Shown here one piece after another: positions 46,777 to 55,729 of a DNA stretch of 64,000 nt; position 1 is the stretch's first letter; each line of letters begins with the position of its first letter. The translations under genes and the position numbers were made by a program. Source of the DNA: Actinomycetota bacterium (lineage in GTDB: Bacteria > Actinomycetota > Actinomycetes > Propionibacteriales > Propionibacteriaceae). The notes beneath the pieces are model-generated. The model saw only the letters and a list, made by a program, of their open reading frames with translations. It searched no databases and was not told where the DNA came from. Where the stretch lies: positions 44,823-108,822 of the forward strand of contig JAIUOR010000062.1 in the NCBI GenBank assembly GCA_020161795.1, in the 5' to 3' direction.

Positions 46777-47448
46777 CTACGTCCGCCAGCGCGGCTCCGG
46801 TAGGCCGAGCGCCTCCTCCAACAGGGCGAGGTACTCGTCCCGGTCGATCTCGATGGCGCCGAGCCCGGCCAGGTGCGGGGTCAGCCACTGGACGTCGATC
46901 ACCCGCCCCTCCGCGTAGTCGTCGGCGAGCACCTCGGCCAGCGCCACCAGGGCGACCTTGGAGGCGTCGCGGCCGTGGACGGGGTCGTGGAACATCGACT
47001 CGCCAGCGAACAACCCGCCCTGACTCACCCCGTACAGGCCTCCGACGAGGCGGCCCTCGGCATCCCAGGTCTCCACCGAATGGACCCGGCCCGCGGCGTG
47101 CAGTTCGGTGTAGACCCGGGCGATCTCGGAGTCGATCCAGCCGTAGGGGCGGGCCGGATCGGCGCAGGCCGCCAGCACCTGTTCGAACGCCTGGTCGACG
47201 CTGGTGGTGTAGCGCCGGACGGATTGGCGCAGCGATCGGGTGACCCGCAGCCCATCCAGTGTCAGGATGCCCCGCCGGATCGGGGACCACCACCCCATCT
47301 GTCCGAAGCCGGAGTCGTGCAGCGGCATCGGGAAGACCCCCGCGCGATACGCCTCCGACACCAGCGCCGCGTCGAACTCCTCCGAGAAGCCGATCAGGTC
47401 CTGAGCGGGCCACTGCTCCGGTTCTCCAAAGACCGCTGAGCGCCGCAT
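46777..47448 (-). CDS. aat: leucyl/phenylalanyl-tRNA--protein transferase
   Basis: A 223-residue enzyme of the N-degron pathway that adds Leu or Phe to proteins with N-terminal Arg or Lys, marking them for ClpS/ClpAP-type proteolysis. Motifs are AYRAGVFPMPL, WWSPIRRGIL, GGLYGVSQGGLFAGESMFH and the C-terminal IDVQWLTPHLAGLGAIEIDRDEYLALL. A complete clpP and an inactive partner lie 4.5 kb away. fpg begins nine bases after its stop. Confidence 0.95.
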   Translation of the reverse strand: MRRSAVFGEPEQWPAQDLIGFSEEFDAALVSEAYRAGVFPMPLHDSGFGQMGWWSPIRRGILTLDGLRVTRSLRQSVRRYTTSVDQAFEQVLAACADPARPYGWIDSEIARVYTELHAAGRVHSVETWDAEGRLVGGLYGVSQGGLFAGESMFHDPVHGRDASKVALVALAEVLADDYAEGRVIDVQWLTPHLAGLGAIEIDRDEYLALLEEALGLPEPRWRT

Positions 47449-47479
47449 GCCCGGATTCTCTCACCCCGCTCGGACAACA

Positions 47480-47517
47480 CTCTCCTCGGTGGCCAGGGCT
47501 GGCCCTCGGTGGGAGAG
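47480..47517. promoter_or_regulatory. stem-loop in the aat / EcsC-like divergent gap
   Basis: CTCTCC (47480-47485) can pair with GGAGAG (47512-47517), enclosing a second palindrome GGCCAGGGCTGGCC (47491-47504). It lies 30 bp upstream of the aat start in a 179-bp divergent gap. Function unknown. Confidence 0.3.
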
Positions 47518-47627
47518 GTGGGAGTCGGCGGCGGACGCCCGGGACTCCCAGGGGTGAGCCGGGGTCGCTCCGGGTGACGACCGGTGCGGCCGGCTGCGTA
47601 GGCTGGGTGCGTCGGAAGGACGGGTGG

Positions 47628-48311
47628 ATGGCGACAGCAGGAGAGATCGGGAAGCAACTCGTGGCGCGGACGCCGGAGGTCGCGGGCGGGATGCTCCGGC
47701 AATTGCTCGACTTCGGGATCGACGGCAACGACACCTTCCCGGGGGCCCGCGCGGCCGCGGCCAAGAAGCTGCAGGCAAGGGGGGAACGCGAGGCGGCCAT
47801 CGACGCGCTGGTCGGCTCCCACATCGGTCTGGCCTCGGCGCAGGGCTTCGCCACCAGCGTGGGCGGGCTGCTCACCCTGCCGATCGGCCTGCCGGCCAAC
47901 CTGGCGGGCATGGCGATCCTCAGCGTCCGGATGGTGGCGGGGGTCGCCCACCTGCGCGGCTACGACGTCACCGACCGCCGGGTGCGGGCCGCGATCGCCC
48001 TGGCCATGCTGGGCGAGGACGAGGTCCGCCGGCTGGTGGCCGACGGCAAGCTGCCCACCACCCCGCTGGCCGTGGCGACGGCTCCGGTCTTCGACCCCGA
48101 ACTGGAGCGGACGATCAGCGAACGGGTGGCCGGCTGGCTCTCGAGCCGGCTCGGCGGCAAGCACCTGGCCGTGGTCGTGCTGCGCCGGATTCCCCTGGTC
48201 GGCGGCGGCGTCGGTGCCGCGGTGGACGGCCTCCTCACCTTCGGGCTGGCCGGCTACGCCAAACGCGAGTTCGTCGCCCGCCAGCAGCTACCGCGGTTCA
48301 GCCAGGAGTGA
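47628..48311 (+). CDS. EcsC-family protein
   Basis: A 227-residue protein matching the EcsC family by eye: VARTPEVAGGMLRQLLDFGIDG, then an amphipathic centre with SAQGFATSVGGLLTLPIGLPANLAGMAILSVRMVAGVAHLRGYD and a Gly-rich end LVGGGVGAAVDGLLTFGLAGYAKREF. Hydrophobic segments suggest membrane association. Function unknown. ATG 47628 has GGAAGGA upstream; longer in-frame starts read through the divergent control region. Confidence 0.8.
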   Translation: MATAGEIGKQLVARTPEVAGGMLRQLLDFGIDGNDTFPGARAAAAKKLQARGEREAAIDALVGSHIGLASAQGFATSVGGLLTLPIGLPANLAGMAILSVRMVAGVAHLRGYDVTDRRVRAAIALAMLGEDEVRRLVADGKLPTTPLAVATAPVFDPELERTISERVAGWLSSRLGGKHLAVVVLRRIPLVGGGVGAAVDGLLTFGLAGYAKREFVARQQLPRFSQE

Positions 48312-48314
48312 CGC

Positions 48315-49433
48315 TCAGGCGCGGTACTCCCGCGCTATCCGCTGACCGATCGCACAGGTGACCTCGTAGCTGATGGTGCCCTGGAGCGCCGCCAGCTCGG
48401 CGGCGGTGATCTCCAGGTCGCCGCTGCGTCCGATCAGCACCGCCTCGTCGCCGATCGCGACCACCGGGTCCGGGCCGATGTCGATCACGGTCTGATCCAT
48501 GCTGACCCGCCCGGCGATGGGGTAGGCGATTCCGTTCACCAGCATCCGGCCGCGGTTGGAGAGCGCTCGGGAGTAGCCGTCGCCGTAGCCGACGGCCACG
48601 GTCGCCACCCAGGTGTCGGCCGGGGCGCTCCAGGTGCGGCCGTAGCCTACGGTCTCGCCGGCCCGCACCGGCTTCACGAAGGTCACCCGGCTGCGCCACT
48701 CCAGCGCGGGCAGCAGCTCGACCGTGCGGGGCGAGGCGTCGTCGGGGTAGCTGCCGTAGACCATCACGCCCGGCCGCACCAGGTCGAACCAGGAGTCGGG
48801 GTAGGCCAGCACGCCGCCGGAGTTCGCCAGGTGTTTGACCAGTGGGCCGCTCACCGCTTCCACGCGCTCGGCGATCTCGCGGAAGCGCGCGATCTCGGCG
48901 ATCGTGAACTCCCGGCCCTCCGGGACGTCGGAGACCGGAAGATGCGACATCACCCCGAGCAACCGGACGCCCGGGGTGTCGCGGATCAGCGCGGCTAGGC
49001 GGGCCGCGTCCTCGGGCTCGCAGCCGATCCGGCGCATCCCGGTATCCACCTTCAGGTGCAGCCCGACCTCGTGGCCGGTGGCGACGCCCGCGGCGCCGGC
49101 CTCGACGATCGACAACTCGTCGATGGCGACCTGGGCCAGGTCGTGTGCGGCGGCGACCTCGACCTCGGCGCCACGGGCCACCGAAAGCTTCAGGATCGGC
49201 AGTGTGATGCCGGCCTGGCGCAACTCCACGCCTTCGGCCACGGTCGCCACACCCAGGGCGTCGGCGGAGCCGGTCTGCTGCAGGTGGCGGCTCACCTCGA
49301 CCGCGCCGTGACCGTAGGCGTTGGCCTTGACCGCCACCAGCACCTGGCGCTCGCCAACCCGACGACGGATCGCCGCCAGGTTGGCGGCGACGTGATCCAG
49401 CCGGGTGGTGGCCAGCGTCGGGGCGGGGATCAC
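48315..49433 (-). CDS. alr: alanine racemase
   Basis: A 372-residue PLP enzyme making D-alanine for peptidoglycan. The PLP lysine is Lys36 in VAVKANAYGHG; the second catalytic Tyr lies in the C-terminal barrel, within VGYGDGYSRALSNRGRMLVNG or near VGYGRTW, with DQTVIDIGP nearby. Length is normal. The ATG overlaps the stop of the upstream rhodanese gene by four bases, so the two are co-translated. Confidence 0.95.
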   Translation of the reverse strand: MIPAPTLATTRLDHVAANLAAIRRRVGERQVLVAVKANAYGHGAVEVSRHLQQTGSADALGVATVAEGVELRQAGITLPILKLSVARGAEVEVAAAHDLAQVAIDELSIVEAGAAGVATGHEVGLHLKVDTGMRRIGCEPEDAARLAALIRDTPGVRLLGVMSHLPVSDVPEGREFTIAEIARFREIAERVEAVSGPLVKHLANSGGVLAYPDSWFDLVRPGVMVYGSYPDDASPRTVELLPALEWRSRVTFVKPVRAGETVGYGRTWSAPADTWVATVAVGYGDGYSRALSNRGRMLVNGIAYPIAGRVSMDQTVIDIGPDPVVAIGDEAVLIGRSGDLEITAAELAALQGTISYEVTCAIGQRIAREYRA

Positions 49434-50281
49434 TCGCCCACCGCTACCGGACGCTCGGGATCGTTCGACCAGCCCGACCAGGACGGCGGATAGAGCGAGG
49501 CCTCGATGCCGAGGCTGGCCAGCGCCAGGACGACGCGGGCCGCCGAGACCCCGGACCCGCAGTACGCGGCGATCGGGCCGTCGGACGGCAGCGCCAGGAG
49601 GCTGCGCAGCCGGTCGGCCGGCGGCAGCGTGCCGTCCGCCGCCCAGAAGTCGGCCACCGGACGGTTCACCGCACCCGGGATGTGCCCGGCCCGGGGATCC
49701 ATCGGCTCGACCTCGCCGCGGTACCGCTCGGGCGCACGGACGTCGATCAGGACGCCGTCGAAGCCGGTCACCTCGTCAGCGGTCAGCGTGGGCAGGTGGC
49801 CCGGGGTGAGAGTTCCGATCCGGCTCGGTTCGACCGGGGGCGGATCGCCGGCCTCGAGCTCATGTCCGGCCGCCAGCCAGGCGGTCAGTCCGCCGTCCAG
49901 CACCCGGACGTCCAGACCCAGCCAGCGCAGCACCCACCACGCCCGCCCCGCCGCGAAGGAGCCGGGTTCGTCATAGACGACGATCTCCCGGCCCGGATCG
50001 ACGCCCAACTCGGCGAGGCCGGACGCGACTCGCTCCGGCGAGGGCAATGGGTGGCGTCCCTGCAGCGGGTCACCGTGCGGGCCGGTCAGCACCGCCTCCA
50101 GATCGAGGAACCGCGCCCCAGGCAGGTGGCCCTGGCCATAGCGCTCCCGGCCCGCGCCGGGAGCATCCGGCAGCCGCCAGCGGACATCCAGCAGCTGCGG
50201 CGCCTGAGCGGTTCCGAGCTGTTCGCGCAGCTGCTCGACACCGATCAGGACGCGCTCACGCGCCGAGTCATCCAACCCCAT
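49430..50281 (-). CDS. two-domain rhodanese (thiosulfate/3-mercaptopyruvate sulfurtransferase)
   Basis: A 283-residue cytoplasmic sulfurtransferase. The inactive N-terminal domain contains LLDVRWRLPDAPGAGRERY and HLPGARFLDLE; the C-terminal domain has LIDVRAPERYRGEVEP, AGHIPGAVNRP and catalytic Cys241 in AAYCGSGVSA, a loop fitting 3-mercaptopyruvate or thiosulfate as donor. TAAAGT (complement of 50288-50293) ends six bases before ATG 50281, so it is probably leaderless. It is not near the SQR operon. Confidence 0.92.
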   Translation of the reverse strand: MGLDDSARERVLIGVEQLREQLGTAQAPQLLDVRWRLPDAPGAGRERYGQGHLPGARFLDLEAVLTGPHGDPLQGRHPLPSPERVASGLAELGVDPGREIVVYDEPGSFAAGRAWWVLRWLGLDVRVLDGGLTAWLAAGHELEAGDPPPVEPSRIGTLTPGHLPTLTADEVTGFDGVLIDVRAPERYRGEVEPMDPRAGHIPGAVNRPVADFWAADGTLPPADRLRSLLALPSDGPIAAYCGSGVSAARVVLALASLGIEASLYPPSWSGWSNDPERPVAVGE

Positions 50282-50336
50282 ACCCGCACTTTATCCCCGC
50301 CGGTCGTCGAGACCAGGTTCGAACGGCCAGGCAGGA

Positions 50337-51836
50337 TCAGAACAGCAGCGCCAGCCCGGGATCGGCCAGGATGGCAGCGACGTCGGCCAGGAACTTCGAG
50401 CCGGTCTCACCGTCCACCAGGCGGTGGTCGAAGGTGAGCGCGAGGGTGCAGACCGAGCAGGGCTCGACCTGCTCCTCACCGTCGCGGGTGACCACCCAGG
50501 GACGCCGCACCACGGTGCCCACGCACAGGATCGCGGCCTCACCCGGGTTCATGATCGGCGTTCCGGCGTCGATCCCGAAGACCCCGACATTGGTGATGGT
50601 GAAGCTGCCGTTGGCGAAGTCGGCGGGCTGGGCCTTGCCCTGCTTGGCCAGGTCGACCATCTGGTTCAGCGCCTCGGCCAGCTCGCGCAGCCCCATCCGG
50701 TTGGCCCGCTTGATGTTCGGCACGATCAGACCGCGCGGCGTGGCGGCCGCGATGCCGAGGTTCACGTCACCGCGGATCACGATCTCTTCCCGGGCCTCGT
50801 CGAAGCTGGAGTTGATCTCGGGGTTGCGGGCGATCGCCAGGCAGGCGGCCTTGGCAACGATCAGCAACGGCGAGACCCGCAGCCCGTGGAACTCCCGGCG
50901 ATCGCGCAGCGTGGCCAGCAGATCGACGGTTCCGGTGACGTCCACCTCGACCCAGGCGGTGGCCTGCGGCACGTTCAGCGAGGCGGTCATGGTCTTGAAC
51001 ATCTCCCGCCGCACGCCGCGGAGCGCCACCCGCTGATCGACGCCCGGACGATCGTCCAGCCGGGCACCGCTGGCGGCGGCGATCACGTCCTCGTGGGTGA
51101 TCAGGCCGCCTGGCCCGGTACCCGTGATCGTGGTCAGGTCGACGCCCAGGTCGCGGGCCACCCGGCGGACCGGCGGTTTGGCCAGCGGCGGACGCGGGCT
51201 CTCGCCGGCGCCGGTCGGCTGTCCGGGCGGCGGCAGGGTCTCGCCGGACGGAGCGGCCTCCACCCGGTGCAGCGGTGCCACATCGTCGATCGGACGCGAG
51301 ACCGGCCGGTCGGTGTCGTAGGACTCGTGCACCTGGTCGGTCTCGGGGGTCGCCATCGCGGCGCCGCGCTTCCGTGCGCGCCTGGCCACCGCGCCAGGCT
51401 TGGCGCCGTAGCCCACCAGCATCGCCATCGGCGCCTCCGGGTCGACCGGCTCGCCACGGGAATCCTGGACGCTGCCGGACACGGGTGCCTCCGCTGCCGA
51501 GGCGGGGCTCACCGGGGACGGCTCCGACACCGCTCCCGACACCGCGGCGGACGGGGTGCCGTCGTCCGGCATCGTCGCGGTGGTTCCGTCCGGCACCTCG
51601 CTGGGATCACCGATGCGGATGATCGGCGTGCCGACGTCCACCAGGTCGCCCTCGCCGACCAGCACGGCCAGCACCGTGCCGCCGTACGGGCTGGGCAGCT
51701 CCACCAGGCTCTTGGCGGTCTCGATCTCCAGCAGGATGTCGTTCACCTCGACCTTGTCGCCGACCGCCACCTTCCAGGAGACGATCTCGGCCTCGAGCAG
51801 GCCTTCGCCCGGATCGGGCAGCTTGAACTCGTACAC
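50337..51836 (-). CDS. bkdC: 2-oxo acid dehydrogenase E2 (lipoamide acyltransferase)
   Basis: A 499-residue E2. It has one lipoyl domain (1-80) with Lys42 in IETAKSLVELP, a long Ala/Pro linker, a peripheral-subunit-binding domain around RRVARDLGVDLTTITGTGPGGLITHEDV, and the catalytic domain ending LALTFDHRLVDGETGSKF with the active His. With E1 alpha and beta upstream it forms a branched-chain 2-oxo acid dehydrogenase-type complex supplying acyl-CoA for branched fatty acids; pyruvate cannot be excluded. No E3 gene is present in the window. Confidence 0.92.
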   Translation of the reverse strand: MYEFKLPDPGEGLLEAEIVSWKVAVGDKVEVNDILLEIETAKSLVELPSPYGGTVLAVLVGEGDLVDVGTPIIRIGDPSEVPDGTTATMPDDGTPSAAVSGAVSEPSPVSPASAAEAPVSGSVQDSRGEPVDPEAPMAMLVGYGAKPGAVARRARKRGAAMATPETDQVHESYDTDRPVSRPIDDVAPLHRVEAAPSGETLPPPGQPTGAGESPRPPLAKPPVRRVARDLGVDLTTITGTGPGGLITHEDVIAAASGARLDDRPGVDQRVALRGVRREMFKTMTASLNVPQATAWVEVDVTGTVDLLATLRDRREFHGLRVSPLLIVAKAACLAIARNPEINSSFDEAREEIVIRGDVNLGIAAATPRGLIVPNIKRANRMGLRELAEALNQMVDLAKQGKAQPADFANGSFTITNVGVFGIDAGTPIMNPGEAAILCVGTVVRRPWVVTRDGEEQVEPCSVCTLALTFDHRLVDGETGSKFLADVAAILADPGLALLF

Positions 51837-51846
51837 GGGGTTCTCC

Positions 51847-52821
51847 TCAGTAGGCCAGCGAGCGGTCGACGGCGTCCAGGACGCGATCCAGGTCGGGCAG
51901 GAAGTCGGCCTCGGCCCGGTTGGGCGGGCAGGGCATGTCGTAGCCCGTCACCCGCAGCACCGGCGCCTGCAGCGCGTAGAAGCAGCGTTCCTGGATGCGG
52001 GCCGCGATCTCGGCGCCGATCCCAGCGGTGCCCATCGCCTCGTGGACCACCACGGCCCGTCCGGTCTTGGCCACCGAGGTGAGGATGGTGTCGTCGTCCA
52101 GCGGTGAGATCGTCCGCAGATCGATCACCTCCAGATCCTTGCCCTCCTCGGCGGCCACGATCGCCGCCTCGACGCAGGGTCGCACCATGGCGCCCCAGCA
52201 CAGCACGGTCGCGTCCTTGCCCTGTTTGACCACCCGGGCCTGGTGCAGCGGCATCGGGGTGGCGTCGAGATCGACCTCGCCCCGCTCGTGGTACCGCCGC
52301 TTCGGCTCGAAGAAGACCACCGGGTCGGGCGAGGCGATGGCCTGCTGGATCATCCAGTAGGCATCGGACGGGGTCGAGCAGCTCACCACCTTCAGGCCGG
52401 GGGTGTGCGCGAAGTAGGCCTCGGGGGATTCGCTGTGGTGCTCGATCGCGCCGATCCCGCCCCCGAACGGCAGCCGGATCACCATCGGCACGTTCAGCCG
52501 GCCGTGCGAGCGGTGGTACAGCCGGGCCACCTGGGTGAGGATCTGGTTGGTCGCGGGAAAGACGAAGCCGTCGAACTGGATCTCGACGACCGGGCGGTAC
52601 CCGCCCAGCGCCATGCCCAGCGAGGTTCCGACGATCCCCGACTCGGCCAGGGGCGTGTCGATTACCCGGTCGCCGCCGAACTCGGCCTTCAGCCCTTCGG
52701 TCACCCGGAAGACGCCGCCAAGGTTGCCGATGTCCTCACCGGCCAGCAGCACCTTCGGGTCGGCGGCCAGCGCCCGCCGCAGGCCCGCATTGAGGGCCTT
52801 CACCATCGTCATCGTCGCCAT
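51847..52821 (-). CDS. bkdB: 2-oxo acid dehydrogenase E1 beta subunit
   Basis: A 324-residue transketolase-like subunit. Typical segments are LAGEDIGNLGGVFRVTEGL, DTPLAESGIVGTSLGMALGGYRPVVEIQFDGF, PFGGGIGAIEHHSESPEAYFAHTPGLKVV and the C-terminal VIDLRTISPLDDDTILTSV. It completes the thiamine diphosphate site with the alpha subunit encoded one base upstream. E2 follows ten bases later. Confidence 0.93.
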   Translation of the reverse strand: MATMTMVKALNAGLRRALAADPKVLLAGEDIGNLGGVFRVTEGLKAEFGGDRVIDTPLAESGIVGTSLGMALGGYRPVVEIQFDGFVFPATNQILTQVARLYHRSHGRLNVPMVIRLPFGGGIGAIEHHSESPEAYFAHTPGLKVVSCSTPSDAYWMIQQAIASPDPVVFFEPKRRYHERGEVDLDATPMPLHQARVVKQGKDATVLCWGAMVRPCVEAAIVAAEEGKDLEVIDLRTISPLDDDTILTSVAKTGRAVVVHEAMGTAGIGAEIAARIQERCFYALQAPVLRVTGYDMPCPPNRAEADFLPDLDRVLDAVDRSLAY

Positions 52822-52822
52822 C

Positions 52823-53920
52823 TCAGGCCTCCTCGAACGACGCCCGGTAGGCGAGGTAGTCGTCGCGCTGGGCGAGCAGAGCCGCCGGTGTCTCGGCGTA
52901 GACGCGATCCCACCATTCGGCCAGATCGGGCTCGGGCAGCGCCACGCAGCCGGCCCGCAGCTTCTCGGCGAAGGCGTCGGATTCGGACGCCAGTTCGTCC
53001 AGCCAGCGCTGGTCGATCGCGCCGCTGCCGAGCAGGTAGGCCTTGACCCGTTCGATCGGATCCTTGGCCCGCCAGGCGTCGAGTTCCTCGTTGTGGCGGT
53101 ACTTGGTCGGGTCGTCCGAGGTGGTGTGGGCGCCCATCCGGTAGGTGTAGGCCTCGATCAGGGTCGGCCCCTCGCCACGGCGCGCGCGGTCGAGCGCCCA
53201 GCGCGCGACCGCCTCGCAGGCCAGGACGTCGTTGCCGTCCACCCTCACACCGGGGAAGCCGAAGCCGGCCGCCCGCCGGTAGAGCGGGATCTTCGACTGC
53301 AACGCGATCGGTTCGGAGATCGCCCACTGGTTGTTCTGGCAGAAGAACACCACCGGGGCGCCGTAGGAGGCGGCGAAGACGAAGGCCTCGTTGACGTCGC
53401 CCTGGCTGGTGGCGCCGTCCCCGAAGTAGGTGATGACCGCCGCGCCGTCGGCCACGTCCTCACCGACCAGGCCGTCGCGCTGCAGCGCCATGCCCATGCC
53501 GACGGCTGTCAGCAGGTGCGCGCCGATCACCCAGGAGTAGAGATGGAAGCGGGAGGCGCGCGAGTCGTAGTCGATCATCCCGGATCCCCGGAAGGCACCG
53601 AGCAGTGCCAACGGGTCGATCCCGCGTACCCAGGCCACGCCGTGCTCGCGGTAGGAGGGAACGATCTGATCGGTCAGCCTGGCGGCCTTCGCCGAACCGA
53701 CCTGAGCCGCCTCCTGCCCCAGGGACGGGGGCCACAGCCCCAACTCGCCCTTGCGCTGCAGGGCGGTCGCTTCGGCATCGAACCGGCGGGTGAGAACCAT
53801 GTCGCGCAGACTTGCCGCGATGTCGGCGTCAGTGCCGTCGTAGCTGAAGTCGGGGTGGTCGACGCGATTTCCGGCCGGATCGAGCAGCTGGACGAAATCC
53901 GCAGCCATGAAACTCCTCAA
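52823..53920 (-). CDS. bkdA: 2-oxo acid dehydrogenase E1 alpha subunit
   Basis: A 365-residue thiamine-diphosphate subunit. The diphosphate/Mg motif is YFGDGATSQGDVNEAFVFAASYGAPVVFFCQNN; others are LWPPSLGQEAAQVG and RMGAHTTSDDPTKYR, the latter with the phosphorylation-loop-like histidine seen in BCKDH E1 alpha. It heads the operon; GAGGAG precedes ATG 53920, and a perfect 12-bp palindrome lies about 30 bp upstream. Confidence 0.93.
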   Translation of the reverse strand: MRSFMAADFVQLLDPAGNRVDHPDFSYDGTDADIAASLRDMVLTRRFDAEATALQRKGELGLWPPSLGQEAAQVGSAKAARLTDQIVPSYREHGVAWVRGIDPLALLGAFRGSGMIDYDSRASRFHLYSWVIGAHLLTAVGMGMALQRDGLVGEDVADGAAVITYFGDGATSQGDVNEAFVFAASYGAPVVFFCQNNQWAISEPIALQSKIPLYRRAAGFGFPGVRVDGNDVLACEAVARWALDRARRGEGPTLIEAYTYRMGAHTTSDDPTKYRHNEELDAWRAKDPIERVKAYLLGSGAIDQRWLDELASESDAFAEKLRAGCVALPEPDLAEWWDRVYAETPAALLAQRDDYLAYRASFEEA

Positions 53921-53948
53921 AGGCGGGGGACGATGCGAGCTAACCTAC

Positions 53949-53960
53949 GGTTACGTAACC
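53949..53960. promoter_or_regulatory. palindrome GGTTACGTAACC upstream of the bkd-type operon
   Basis: A perfect 12-bp dyad 28 bp before the E1 alpha start codon on the minus strand and 128 bp before the exported endonuclease-like gene on the plus strand. A further TAACC half-site precedes it at 53941-53945. Position suits an operator for the dehydrogenase operon; the regulator is not encoded nearby. Confidence 0.45.
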
Positions 53961-54087
53961 ATAAGTGTCAAGCCGGTCTCTCACGTACGAAGTAGCAGAA
54001 AACCTAGCGGACAAGACCCCGGACCCGATATCAATTCGGAGTGCCACACGCGGCACAGCCCCCAGATCGCGGAGAGAAACGATACCG

Positions 54088-55692
54088 ATGAAGCGTGCGC
54101 TCGGCCTGCTGGCTGCTCTCGTCCTGGCCGTCACCGTGGCGCCGGCCACGCCGGCTCGGGCAGACATCGATAATTCACCACCAGCAGATATCGTGACCGG
54201 CGCGAAGTCGTTCCGTTCCGTCGCCAAGCCCACCGTCTCCGGCAAGCGCGCCGTGGGCCGCACCCTGACCGCCAAGCCGAAGTCGAAGCCGGCGGCTGCC
54301 ACCTGGACCTACCAGTGGTACCGCAACGGCAGCCCGATCGCAGGCGCCACCGCCAAGCGCTACCAGTTGGTCGGCGCCGACTACCGCAAGCGGATCACCG
54401 TCAAGGCGACCGCCTGGCTGAACGGCTACCGCCAGACCCAGAGCAAGGCATCCAAGAGCGGCGCGAAGGTCAAGCGCGGCAAGCTCACCACCAAGGCACC
54501 CATCATCGGCGGCGCGGCCGTGATCGGTGGCGAGCTGACGGCCAGGACCTCCGGCTGGAGCGAGGGCGTCCGCTTCAGCTACCAGTGGTTCCGTAACGGC
54601 AAGAAGATCAAGAAGGCGACCGGCCAGACCTACAGCCCGACCACGACCGACAAGGGCAAGCGGCTGACAGTGAAGGTCACCGGCAAGCTGACCGGCTACG
54701 CGACCAAGACGCGGACCTCGAAGAAGACCGCCAAGGTGAAGCTGGCCCCGATCAAGGAGGCCGACAAGCTGCGGGTCGGCAGCTTCAACGTCCTGGTGGC
54801 CAGCGCCACCGAGAACTCGAAGAACCCCCTGGAACGACCCTGGAGCGAGCGGCTGCCCGCCGTCGTCAAGCAGATCAGGGATGAGAAGCTGCATGTCGTC
54901 GGCGTGCAGGAGGCCTCGGCCGGGCGCGTGGCGACGGCTACCGGCGAACCGCAGTTCCAGGAGTTGGCGGACGAGTTGGGCTCCGGGTGGGCGCTCACCA
55001 ACGAGGAGCGCTATTGCGACACCGAGGCGAACTACGCCCGCTGCCCCAACGGCGCCGGGCAGAACGACCGCATCCTCTACCGCACGGACCGGCTGGAGCT
55101 GCTCCGCCAGGGCTCCCGCAAGCTCGACACGAAGGGCTCCTACGCCGTCGGCAACGCCCGGTTCGTGACCTGGGCGGAGTTCAAGGATCGGAACACCGGC
55201 AAGCGGTTCTTCTTCGTCAATACCCACCTGGAGCCGGCCAAGACGGCCAAGAAGAAGACCCATGCCGAGCAGGCGGCGCTGATCCTGGGCGAGATCAAGA
55301 GCCAGAACACCGCCAAGCTGCCGGTGATCCTGGTCGGCGACCTGGCGGCCACCAAGTTCAGCAAGCCCAACGCCGCGCACGACGCGTTCGTGAAGGCCGG
55401 GTACATCGACCCGCTGGGCAACAAGTACAAGCAGAAGACCGCCAAGGGCATCCATGCCGAGAAGGTCGTCAACGGCGTGTGGAACAGCATCAACTACTTC
55501 GAGGAGAAGCCCCAGAAGGTCGGCGGGGCCTACAAGCTCGGCTCCTACCTGGATTACATCCTGGTCTCCAGCAGCAGGATCCGCGTGCTGGAGTGGAAGA
55601 CCGTCGTGGGCAGGCTCGACGCCAAGGGCCGGTTCGCCGACACCCTGCCTTCCGACCATCATCTGGTGCGCGCGGTCGTCGTTCTGCCGTAG
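54088..55692 (+). CDS. exported protein: two Ig-like repeats plus an endonuclease/exonuclease/phosphatase-like domain
   Basis: A 534-residue secreted protein. Signal peptide 1-25 ends PARA. Two related beta repeats follow (about 48-125 and 138-215), each with YQWYRNG or YQWFRNG and a late ITVKAT/LTVKVT strand. From 226 to the end is an EEP fold: Asn234 in SFNVL, Glu275 in VQEAS, His380 in VNTHLEP, Asp489 in YLDYI and SDH at 522-524. The GDxN motif reads GDLA, so the catalytic Asn is Ala420; activity may be altered. The protein is unusually Lys-rich for this GC-rich genome and may bind nucleic acid or wall. GGAGAG precedes ATG 54088. Confidence 0.82.
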   Translation: MKRALGLLAALVLAVTVAPATPARADIDNSPPADIVTGAKSFRSVAKPTVSGKRAVGRTLTAKPKSKPAAATWTYQWYRNGSPIAGATAKRYQLVGADYRKRITVKATAWLNGYRQTQSKASKSGAKVKRGKLTTKAPIIGGAAVIGGELTARTSGWSEGVRFSYQWFRNGKKIKKATGQTYSPTTTDKGKRLTVKVTGKLTGYATKTRTSKKTAKVKLAPIKEADKLRVGSFNVLVASATENSKNPLERPWSERLPAVVKQIRDEKLHVVGVQEASAGRVATATGEPQFQELADELGSGWALTNEERYCDTEANYARCPNGAGQNDRILYRTDRLELLRQGSRKLDTKGSYAVGNARFVTWAEFKDRNTGKRFFFVNTHLEPAKTAKKKTHAEQAALILGEIKSQNTAKLPVILVGDLAATKFSKPNAAHDAFVKAGYIDPLGNKYKQKTAKGIHAEKVVNGVWNSINYFEEKPQKVGGAYKLGSYLDYILVSSSRIRVLEWKTVVGRLDAKGRFADTLPSDHHLVRAVVVLP

Positions 55693-55729
55693 GGCGCTCG
55701 GTAGCCCGTCCAACCCCTAGGGTGAGTGC

